A DNA stretch of 64,000 bases. It comes from Dehalococcoidales bacterium. GTDB taxonomy: Bacteria > Chloroflexota > Dehalococcoidia > Dehalococcoidales > UBA3254. The translations under genes and the position numbers were made by a program. Position 1 is the first letter of the stretch, and the number at the start of each line of letters is the position of its first letter. The DNA lies in contig JAFGOB010000098.1 of assembly GCA_016926695.1 (NCBI GenBank), positions 11,053-75,052 on the forward strand, in the 5' to 3' direction. The notes below the pieces were generated by a model. The model searched no databases, had not been told where the DNA came from, and saw only the letters and a list, made by a program, of their open reading frames with translations. This document shows positions 53,703 to 61,053 of the stretch, piece after piece.

Positions 53703-54890
53703 GTGGGAAATTTGGGACTTACAATTGACCTGGAAAAATGTACCGGCTGCGGGCTGTGTATATCAGTCTGTCCTTTCGGTTGCCTGAGTATGCAGGACAA
53801 TAGACCGCGGGTGAACGAGAGCTGTACCCTTTGTGGTGCGTGCAGGGACGCCTGTCCCTGCGGGGCTATTTGTCTGGAGTCATTCGCCCGTGACGAACCG
53901 GCGGGTGAAGGCAGGGGAGTCTGGGTTTTTACCGAGCAAAGGCAGGGGGAAATAAAAAGCGTCTCCTTTGAGTTGCTGGCCAAAGGCCGTGAACTGGCTG
54001 CGACACTGAATACCGAGCTCTGCGCTGTCTGTTTCGGCTATCAGGTCAAGGGGACGGAAGATCTGATTGCCTGCGGAGCGGACAAGGTTTATCTGCTTGA
54101 TAGCCCGGAAATGGCGGACAATAACGAAGATTTGCTGACCGGCCGTATGGTCAGCCTGATAAAGGAGTATAAACCCGAGATAGTCCTGGCCGGGGCTACC
54201 GCTCTGGGACGTTCTTTTATTCCCAGAGTGGCGGCGGCGGTGGACTGCGGATTGACGGCCGACTGCACCGGCCTGGAAATCGATATGCAGAGCAGAGAGC
54301 TTCTGCAAACACGTCCTGCCTTCGGCGGCAATATCATGGCTACCATTATCTGTCCTTCGGCCAGACCTCAGATGTCTACCGTCCGTCCGCGGGTGTTTAA
54401 AAAGGGCAGTCCGGATAAAGGCCGTAAAGGAGAGATCGTCAGGCTGGATTTCAGCCGGGATGCCCTGGCCGCCCGGACTAAACTCACCGGGTTTATCGAG
54501 GATATTTCGGAAAGAATCAAACTTGATGAGGCGGATATTATCGTAGCCGGAGGACGGGGACTGGGCAAAGCGGAAAATTTTAAAATCCTGAAGGACCTGG
54601 CCGGAGTAATGGGAGCCGCACTGGGCTCGTCGCGTCCGCCGGTAGATGACGGCTGGATCTCTTATGCTCACCAGGTAGGCCAGACCGGCAAGACGGTATG
54701 TCCCAGGCTATATATAGCCTGCGGGATCTCCGGTTCGGTACAGCATATGGCCGGTATGCAGACATCCGATACCATCGTTGCCATTAATTGTGATCCCTCG
54801 GCGCCCATCTTTGAAATTGCCACCTACGGTATCGTTGGTGATCTTTTTAAGATTATACCGCTGATGATAGAAACACTATCTTCCCAGTAA
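53703..54890 (+). CDS. etfA: electron transfer flavoprotein alpha subunit with N-terminal ferredoxin
   Basis: 395 residues, GTG start. The first 65 residues form a 2[4Fe-4S] ferredoxin (CTGCGLCISVCP, CTLCGACRDACP), fused to an ETF alpha subunit. The FAD domain is intact: GGRGLGKAENF, GSSRPPVDDGW, HQVGQTGKTVCP, ACGISGSVQHMAGM and DPSAPIFEIATYGIVGD. Such ferredoxin-EtfA fusions occur in anaerobes. Its partner is the EtfB at 51819. Electrons could flow acyl-CoA dehydrogenase to ETF to ferredoxin, or the reverse by bifurcation. Confidence 0.92.
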   Translation: MGNLGLTIDLEKCTGCGLCISVCPFGCLSMQDNRPRVNESCTLCGACRDACPCGAICLESFARDEPAGEGRGVWVFTEQRQGEIKSVSFELLAKGRELAATLNTELCAVCFGYQVKGTEDLIACGADKVYLLDSPEMADNNEDLLTGRMVSLIKEYKPEIVLAGATALGRSFIPRVAAAVDCGLTADCTGLEIDMQSRELLQTRPAFGGNIMATIICPSARPQMSTVRPRVFKKGSPDKGRKGEIVRLDFSRDALAARTKLTGFIEDISERIKLDEADIIVAGGRGLGKAENFKILKDLAGVMGAALGSSRPPVDDGWISYAHQVGQTGKTVCPRLYIACGISGSVQHMAGMQTSDTIVAINCDPSAPIFEIATYGIVGDLFKIIPLMIETLSSQ

Positions 54891-55481
54891 CCTGTCCAGG
54901 AATCCTCTGGACGGAGGGAGTCCCTGCTTGAATTGTTCGACTGCCCTTGTATCATTCAGTTTCAATTGGTAGGCGGTCCACTCACCCCGCTCATTCAGGA
55001 CAGCCGCCGGGATTGTCCCGGCGGCCCCTTCATACATTTGCCATAGAACATAGTCGCCTGCCTCATTGTAAAACCCTTCCCGGTCGGCCTGTATGATGCC
55101 TCCCAGGTTGTCCTTGAGCAGGTTTTGTATTCTGCCCAGCACCGGCCAGCCAGTGCGGTCGATATTCTCCGCCTGCAAACGGAAGGTATAGATGGACCTG
55201 GTCCCGGAGATATATTTCTCCAGCCAGGCCCGGGCATTTTCCGGGTAACGACCGTGCAGCGAGTCTTTCACCATCATAAGTTCTTTCTCAGCCTCTCCTC
55301 CGGAGGAGAGTGAGTATCTCTCAAGTAGAGCAATCGGGCTGCCATCCGGCTGGCTGATCGTTATGGTTTCCCAGGTGTTCTCCGTCCCGGAAACAAGTTC
55401 GACCGTGTCCGCCTGCTCCCTGATATCCCTGAAAGACAGGATTTTTTCCGAGGGGGTAAGCAACCTGACACAGTAACTCAT
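54876..55481 (-). CDS. hypothetical protein
   Basis: 201 residues from the ATG at 55481 (GGTG 5 bases upstream); an ATG at 55529 has a poor site. It has no signal peptide or membrane helix. Several Trp and Tyr residues and short beta-like runs (WETITISQPDGSPIALLE) suggest a compact domain. It overlaps the 3-prime end of etfA by 15 bases on the opposite strand. I do not recognise the family. Confidence 0.55.
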   Translation of the reverse strand: MSYCVRLLTPSEKILSFRDIREQADTVELVSGTENTWETITISQPDGSPIALLERYSLSSGGEAEKELMMVKDSLHGRYPENARAWLEKYISGTRSIYTFRLQAENIDRTGWPVLGRIQNLLKDNLGGIIQADREGFYNEAGDYVLWQMYEGAAGTIPAAVLNERGEWTAYQLKLNDTRAVEQFKQGLPPSRGFLDRLLGR

Positions 55482-55823
55482 TGTTTCACCAGCCTTTCCA
55501 CTTGAAGAAATCAGCCGGGTATATTTCATTCCCTGTGGAGATGATAACTGATTTACCCTGAAAATGTCGCATAGACTTATTTTACCAGTACCTGTATATA
55601 ATTTATACCCGCGATTATTCTCTTAAGTGGAATCCATCACCCTCCCTGTGAAGAGAATAAAGCCGGTCTGAATATCTGTCTCCGGACTGCCGGCTGAAAC
55701 AGTCCCTGTTCACCCGTATAAGCAGGGCCGGAGCAATAGTCGGTACCGAAATGGTATTGACGTTCGACACTGTAATGTATACGCGGACGGATGGTGAGGA
55801 AATAACGGACCGGCAGCCAGGCA

Positions 55824-57206
55824 TCAGACCCTTTTAGTTTTCCAGCGGCCGAGCCGGAAGTAGCTGATAGTGGCGATTATGGCCGCAAAATTGGCTCCGA
55901 CGATTGCCCAGCGTATTCCATAAGCCTCCAGGCCTGTAATTCTGGGCAGAAGGAATGCCAGGGGTATCTGGACTGCCCATATCATGCCCAGGCTGATAAT
56001 CATGTTGGGAACGGTATCCCCCGCCCCGTTTAGACCGTTTTGAAGCACCGTGGTAAGTGCCAGTACAAGGAAGCCTGCTACGGCTATACGCAGGAAAACG
56101 GCGCCTATCTCTATTAGTGCCGGATCGTTGCTGAAGACTCCCATAATATTTTTTGCCCAGACCAGAATGGCGATTCCGCAGACGGTCATGAAGATTTCTA
56201 TTACTATGGCAGCCAGCCAGACGCTCTTTTCAGCTCTTTGGGGTTGACCGGCTCCCAGGTTTTGGCCTACCAGCACACCCGCCCCTGAGCCCAGCCCCAT
56301 GCTGGGCATATAGATAAACATCTCAATCCTTGTCGCCAGGCTGTGAGCAGCTACAGCCAGGGTGCCGAAGGGGGTAAAAAACCACATCAGCACCATGTTG
56401 CCCAGGTTTCTCTGTAGATTCATCACTAGCGCGGGTATACCGATTTTCAGTGTCCGGCGGATGAGACCTGGAGCTAAGCGGAAGTCCTTTTTTCTCAATT
56501 TCAGGCGGGTGCGGCCGCTGAAGAGTATTGCCAGAATAATCAGCGCTCCCAGACCCTGTGAAATGACATTACTCAAAGCGGCGCCTTCCACCCCCAACCG
56601 GGGAAAAATCCACAGTCCTAGCACCAGTAACGGGCAGAGAGTAATATGCAGGATTCTGATTGACAGCTCAACTTTCATGGGATTAAGCGTATCCCCGGAC
56701 GACTGTACGATATACAGTCCCATCACCAGCAGTTCCATGCCGATCCAGCCTGAAAACATAACACGCAGATAGGCTATGCCCAGGCTTTCGACCTCTGCCT
56801 CCATGCCGAACATGCCTATCAGGGGTCCGCATAGAAAGAAACCGGCCACTGTAATAAAGGCGCCCCAGGTTGTGCTTATAAGTACAGCCTGCCCGGCTAT
56901 GTGCTGAGCGGTGGATAGATCTTTTGCTCCTACATGCCTGGCAATCATGGCTCTTACGCCGGCAATAATACCGAAATCAGCCGACATGATCAGCATTACG
57001 ATAACATTGGCGATGCCCGCTCCTGCTACAGCGGTCGAACCCAGCCTGCCTATCCAGACCATGTCTACTACCTGGCTAATAACAAAAAGAGTCTCCATTA
57101 CTACCATAGGCCAGGACAACCGCAGCAGATTGCCCAGTATAGGCCCTTTGGTCCAGTCTTTTTGGGTCCCGGATCCTGTCCGGGTTGAATCGGAAGATTC
57201 TGTCAT
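55824..57206 (-). CDS. MATE-family multidrug/sodium antiporter
   Basis: 460 residues, about 12 membrane helices. After a charged 17-residue start, helix 1 reads NLLRLSWPMVVMETLFVISQ, followed by VDMVWIGRLGSTAVAGAGIANV, a hallmark of MATE transporters. It exports small cationic or lipophilic compounds using a sodium or proton gradient. A clear ribosome site is lacking. Confidence 0.9.
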   Translation of the reverse strand: MTESSDSTRTGSGTQKDWTKGPILGNLLRLSWPMVVMETLFVISQVVDMVWIGRLGSTAVAGAGIANVIVMLIMSADFGIIAGVRAMIARHVGAKDLSTAQHIAGQAVLISTTWGAFITVAGFFLCGPLIGMFGMEAEVESLGIAYLRVMFSGWIGMELLVMGLYIVQSSGDTLNPMKVELSIRILHITLCPLLVLGLWIFPRLGVEGAALSNVISQGLGALIILAILFSGRTRLKLRKKDFRLAPGLIRRTLKIGIPALVMNLQRNLGNMVLMWFFTPFGTLAVAAHSLATRIEMFIYMPSMGLGSGAGVLVGQNLGAGQPQRAEKSVWLAAIVIEIFMTVCGIAILVWAKNIMGVFSNDPALIEIGAVFLRIAVAGFLVLALTTVLQNGLNGAGDTVPNMIISLGMIWAVQIPLAFLLPRITGLEAYGIRWAIVGANFAAIIATISYFRLGRWKTKRV

Positions 57207-57321
57207 CAGACGCAGTCGCGTTTCGCTATCGATAATATTGTGAAATTAATATTAACAGTTGAGATAAATTTATTCAAATTGCCGGAGGGGGTAGCGAATC
57301 GGGTTTTATCCTGGGAGAAGA

Positions 57322-58983
57322 TCAGCTCAACGGCAGCTCTACTTCAATGCGGGTTCCTTGTCCGGTACCGGATGTTATCTCCATGGTCCCCTTCAGGGAA
57401 TAAATCCTCTCCCGCATGCTTCTGATTCCGCTTGAGGTCAGCGCCACTGCCGACGGGTCGAAACCCCTGCCCCTGTCCTCGATATGGATTTTCAGCGTAT
57501 TACCGGCGAACTCCATGCTGATGTAGGCCTCTTCGGTTTCGGCATAACGGGCAATGTTGGTCAGGGCTTCCTGTATTATTCGATAGACGGTGATGCGTAG
57601 CCTGGAAGGAAGATCCCCCTCCTGTCCGGCGGAGGTGAAATGAATAGCGATCCCCGTGCGGCTGGTAAACTCTTTGGTGTACCAGTCCAGCGTGGATATC
57701 AGGCCGATGTTATCCAGCATACTCGGATGCAGCGTGGTTGAGAGGGTTCGCACCTGCTGCATAAGCTCCTTCACCATGGTTTGAGACTCGCTTATATCGG
57801 AGATAGCCTGTACGTCTTTTCCGTCCAGCGAACGTTTTATCTTGGCCAGGAGCAGGTTTAGAACGGTCAATGATTGTCCGGTCTGATCGTGCAGCTCCCG
57901 GGAAATGTTACGCCGTTCCTCATCCAGGCGCTGAAGTGTGTTGCTGGAAAGCGCGCGCAGCTCATCTTCCGCCCGTTTCCTCTCGCCTATCTCCTTCTCA
58001 AGTTGTATGTTGCTCTCCCGGAGCTGTGAGGTTCGTTCACCGACCAGTCTTTCAAGGTATTGCCTGTGTTCATCGAGTTCTTTCTCCGCCTTTACCCGTT
58101 CCGCCACTTGTTTATGTAACTGTGAGTTAAGATGGAAAAGTTCCCCGGCGCGGTATTGCAGCCTTGCCTCGCTGATTTTCAGGTCCCGGAAGAGGAGATC
58201 GAAAGGCCTGGAAAGCCCGGTGGCGATAACGGCCTTGTAAATGTGGAAAAAAGCAATCAGCATTAAGATATGCCCGATCATATTGGTGATGCCGTAAACA
58301 TCGACATAGAGGGTGAAAGTCAATTCGCTGGCGATCATGAAAACCAGCGATGTGATTAACATATTAAGAATGGCCCTGTCGAAGGTGTGCCGCTGACGGT
58401 ATATCAGGAAGGCGGAAGCCAGGAAGATAACCGTTATTACGTATTCGCTGACTATCTTGAAAGTGGTCAGTCCCTCTCCCTCGATATAACAGCGGGGGAA
58501 TACCTGCCAGTAAAAGATGGACAGCAATATCAGGGCGACAACTATAGTATAAGCTCCCGCAACTAGACCGATATTCGGTTTCTTACCGGTAAAAGCCGGA
58601 GCGATCAGAAATGAGATGGCTGTTAAGAAGCGAGCGGCTATCCAGAGCTGGGTAGGCAGGTCTCCGGGATTACTCCACTGGAATACTCCCATCCCTTTAT
58701 AGGCCAGTAGATGCAGTGTACCCACCGTGCTGATAAAAAGAAAAGCAATCCCGATAAAGAGAAAATAGGAGTTGTTCATATAGCGGCGGGAGTTCCAGGC
58801 TACGGTATGAATGCCTACTCCTATAACCACTCCGAATATCTCTGTCAGCGAGTGGAAAAGAAGAAAACTGTGAAACCGGGTCATACAGATAGCAGCCAGT
58901 ATTAACAGGATAAGAAAGGCAAACCTGTACTTCTGTAGCAGGGAACTGGGAGTCTCTGAATTCTGATTTGAGCTTTGAGACAT
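57322..58983 (-). CDS. MASE3 sensor histidine kinase (HisKA_3 type)
   Basis: 553 residues from the ATG at 58983 (AGGTCGG upstream). Seven or eight membrane helices (1 to about 270) carry the MASE3 pattern LFHSLTEIFGVVIGVGIHTVAWNSRR. A coiled coil (about 280-345) precedes HisKA_3 (EERRNISRELHDQTGQ, phospho-His in ELHD) and a HATPase domain (IEDRGRGFDPSA). This kinase class works with NarL/FixJ-type regulators, none of which is in the window. It senses an unknown membrane-associated signal. Confidence 0.88.
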   Translation of the reverse strand: MSQSSNQNSETPSSLLQKYRFAFLILLILAAICMTRFHSFLLFHSLTEIFGVVIGVGIHTVAWNSRRYMNNSYFLFIGIAFLFISTVGTLHLLAYKGMGVFQWSNPGDLPTQLWIAARFLTAISFLIAPAFTGKKPNIGLVAGAYTIVVALILLSIFYWQVFPRCYIEGEGLTTFKIVSEYVITVIFLASAFLIYRQRHTFDRAILNMLITSLVFMIASELTFTLYVDVYGITNMIGHILMLIAFFHIYKAVIATGLSRPFDLLFRDLKISEARLQYRAGELFHLNSQLHKQVAERVKAEKELDEHRQYLERLVGERTSQLRESNIQLEKEIGERKRAEDELRALSSNTLQRLDEERRNISRELHDQTGQSLTVLNLLLAKIKRSLDGKDVQAISDISESQTMVKELMQQVRTLSTTLHPSMLDNIGLISTLDWYTKEFTSRTGIAIHFTSAGQEGDLPSRLRITVYRIIQEALTNIARYAETEEAYISMEFAGNTLKIHIEDRGRGFDPSAVALTSSGIRSMRERIYSLKGTMEITSGTGQGTRIEVELPLS

Positions 58984-59095
58984 ATGTCCGACCTGCATAG
59001 TTCTTGATTATTGCTATCTGATATAGGCTGCAAAAATCTTGGCATCATTTTAACATAATAAAAGATGATATGTAAGATATTTACAAAAGTGATTT

Positions 59096-60352
59096 TCAGT
59101 CCAGTCTTTTGACGCTGTGGTTAAAGAGCAGGGCCAGGATGGAAAACGTGATGAGGACCATCGCCAGTGAACCGATAACCCACTGGACCGGCGCTATCTC
59201 AGCCACAAGACCTGCGAAGAAGGTGCACAGACTCATCACTCCCCACTGCATCATTAAAATACTCATTACTCTGCCCATGTAAGCGGATTCCGTGTAAGCC
59301 TGAAGGAGGGTGCTGCCGAGAGTGCCCCTGAGGGTATGGGCCAGGCCGATGAAAACGACTACTGCTAAAGAAAGGGTCCATGAACTTGAGAAGGCGAAGA
59401 CCACCAGCGCCATACCGGACAGAAGTCCGCTGAAAAGGAGCAGCAGTCCTCTCTTCCTGTTGGGCAGGGCGGCCATAACCAGGGAGCCTGCCAGTGCCCC
59501 AGCTCCGGAAACCATCATGAGAATGCCCAGGCCTGTTGCTCCCACTTTCAGAATGTCGTCTGTGAATATGGGCAGGAACTGCTGGAAAGGCATGGACAGC
59601 ATTACCACCAGCAATGTGAAAATCAGAATGAAAAAAATAGTGTTGTCCTTGCGGATATAGATAAACCCGTCTTTAATATCTTTGATAAGATTACCAGCCC
59701 TCTGGCTGACCTGACTGGTGCGGGGCAGGAAAATCATCATTATTCCTCCGTACAGGTTCAGTCCGGCCATGGTATAGTAGACCGAGTCAAATCCCACGTT
59801 ATCTATCAGGACGCCGGCCAGGCCCGGGGCGAGAAGAGAAAGCACATTCATCCCCAGCCAGTTCAGGGCAATGGCATTCATGACCAGTTCCTTGTTGATG
59901 ATCTCCGGGATAATTGCCTGGCGCGCGGGCATCATAAACCCCAGGATAGAGCCCTGCAAGAAGGCGGAAAATATCAGCAACCACCATGAACCGCTGTTTT
60001 CACGGCTGAGAAATCCTATCGTAAGCGCTATGGCAATACCCAGAGAAACAACAGCCGAGCTCATCAGGCCGAAGACCAGTACTCCCTTTTTCTGAACGCG
60101 ATCGGCTACGGCTCCTCCGAAAAGGGAAATAAAGATCATGGGCAGTGCCATTGCCAGAGACATGGTGCCAAGCAGGGCGGAAGAACCGGTCAGGCGGTAT
60201 ATCAATAACGAACCCGTCACCATCTGCATATTCATGGAGGCGAATTGACCGAGCATTCCCAGGAAAAGAAGACGGTAGACGGGATTTTTCAGCGAACCGA
60301 ATATTCTGGAAACAGCGGATAAAGCGCTTTTTATACGCCTGCCTTTATTCAA
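59096..60352 (-). CDS. MFS exporter, MFS_3-type
   Basis: 418 residues, TTG start at 60352 with GAGG 9 bases upstream. About twelve membrane helices. The first-half motif GGAVADRVQKKG and helix 4-5 region match MFS_3 efflux proteins, the group of macrolide exporter Mef(A) and enterobactin exporter EntS. It carries a leader of about 450 bases with a short ORF (60700-60753) and hairpins. The substrate is unknown; efflux of an antibiotic or a metabolite is likely. Confidence 0.88.
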   Translation of the reverse strand: MNKGRRIKSALSAVSRIFGSLKNPVYRLLFLGMLGQFASMNMQMVTGSLLIYRLTGSSALLGTMSLAMALPMIFISLFGGAVADRVQKKGVLVFGLMSSAVVSLGIAIALTIGFLSRENSGSWWLLIFSAFLQGSILGFMMPARQAIIPEIINKELVMNAIALNWLGMNVLSLLAPGLAGVLIDNVGFDSVYYTMAGLNLYGGIMMIFLPRTSQVSQRAGNLIKDIKDGFIYIRKDNTIFFILIFTLLVVMLSMPFQQFLPIFTDDILKVGATGLGILMMVSGAGALAGSLVMAALPNRKRGLLLLFSGLLSGMALVVFAFSSSWTLSLAVVVFIGLAHTLRGTLGSTLLQAYTESAYMGRVMSILMMQWGVMSLCTFFAGLVAEIAPVQWVIGSLAMVLITFSILALLFNHSVKRLD

Positions 60353-60554
60353 ATGGTATATCCTCAGTATTGTCGATAAACCCGGTTTTACCCGATTTCA
60401 GGAGCCGAACAGGTTACCTTTTTAATTATTAAACTGTACTTAATTGGGCAATTACCTTTACCAATGAGTGAAGCCTGGTCGAAGCTGGATATATGTTAAA
60501 TCAATTTTACAACTAAGTACCAGTGTATACTTAATTCAATACTAAAACAATAAC

Positions 60555-60595
60555 AAATATAAAAGGAGGGCATTTGGCGATACCCCCCTCTTTTT
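60555..60595 (-). terminator. terminator-like stem upstream of the MFS gene (attenuator candidate)
   Basis: Minus-strand RNA reads AAAAAGAGGG, a 15-base loop region, CCCTC, C, then TTTTATATTT. GAGGG/CCCTC pair perfectly, and flanking A and U runs extend the stem with one mismatch. It lies about 100 bases after the leader ORF and 200 before the MFS start. Confidence 0.5.
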
Positions 60596-60690
60596 ACTTT
60601 TTTCGATCCAGACCATTTCGCGGTGAACAACACCGCATTGACCTCTTTATTCCGGTCTTTTTTTATTTCGGTCGGGATTACATTCCGTAT

Positions 60691-60710
60691 GCCCTGCGGT
60701 TAAGCAGGGC
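60691..60710 (-). promoter_or_regulatory. stem-loop overlapping the leader ORF stop
   Basis: GCCCTGC-TTAACC-GCAGGGC on the minus strand: a perfect 7-bp stem that includes the last two codons and the stop (TAA) of the 17-codon leader. A ribosome held there would stop it from forming. Confidence 0.5.
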
Positions 60711-60753
60711 GTAAACTGGGAAACAGCCATTGTCCGTAAAGTATATTCAACAT
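60700..60753 (-). CDS. 17-codon leader peptide, putative attenuation control of the MFS exporter
   Basis: MLNILYGQWLFPSLRPA then TAA, preceded by a near-perfect Shine-Dalgarno AGGAGGTGA (60758-60766), the strongest in this area. The strong site and the position about 40 bases after the expected RNA start suggest that translation of this short ORF, not its product, matters. Its end overlaps a stem-loop (60691-60710). No known arrest motif such as +X+ is present. It lies 350 bases before the MFS start. Confidence 0.55.
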   Translation of the reverse strand: MLNILYGQWLFPSLRPA

Positions 60754-60812
60754 ATCTATCACCTCCTGATTCTTCACCAGGCGGACCTTATTTAATATCT
60801 TATATGTTTATC

Positions 60813-60838
60813 ATATATGAGAACTGATTTTTTGTCAA
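60813..60838 (-). promoter_or_regulatory. strong sigma-70 promoter of the MFS leader
   Basis: Minus strand: perfect TTGACA, 17 bases, TATGAT (one base off consensus), within 60809-60838. RNA would start near 60802. It is the best promoter match in the window and points to a long untranslated leader. Confidence 0.7.
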
Positions 60839-61053
60839 GTCCTCGTATGGGATAGTAGTGGTATAAGCCTTTCTTGCGTAATACACTCAAATACATTATG
60901 ATTTGCATTAAGCGATTATTTATTTGAATAATTTTTTTAGCTTTAAAAATCTGTTAAAATTTATATTATAGAGATATCTCCGGGAGAGCCCGGATGAAGA
61001 ATGAAAAAAAACGGAAATAAAACGGCAATTCCCGGCCGGTTGCGGAGGGCGAA

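Larger units (their letters stand above)
60353..61053. other. long divergent leader region, MFS exporter / beta-lactamase-family gene
   Basis: 701 bases. On the minus strand it carries a strong promoter, a 17-codon ORF, a stem-loop at its stop codon and a terminator-like stem before the MFS gene, each listed separately. On the plus side a weak promoter for 61054 lies near 60955-60985 (TATATTATA). Other short hairpins occur (e.g. GCGGTG-N5-CACCGC at 60619-60635). Confidence 0.55.

Noticed and set aside
55615..55824. 69-codon minus-strand reading after the MATE gene
   Set aside because: Compositionally noise-like, no ribosome site; the MATE stop is at its edge.
59096..60352. MFS gene as a confirmed macrolide exporter
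   Set aside because: The family includes many substrates; only the leader suggests antibiotic response, which is not proof.
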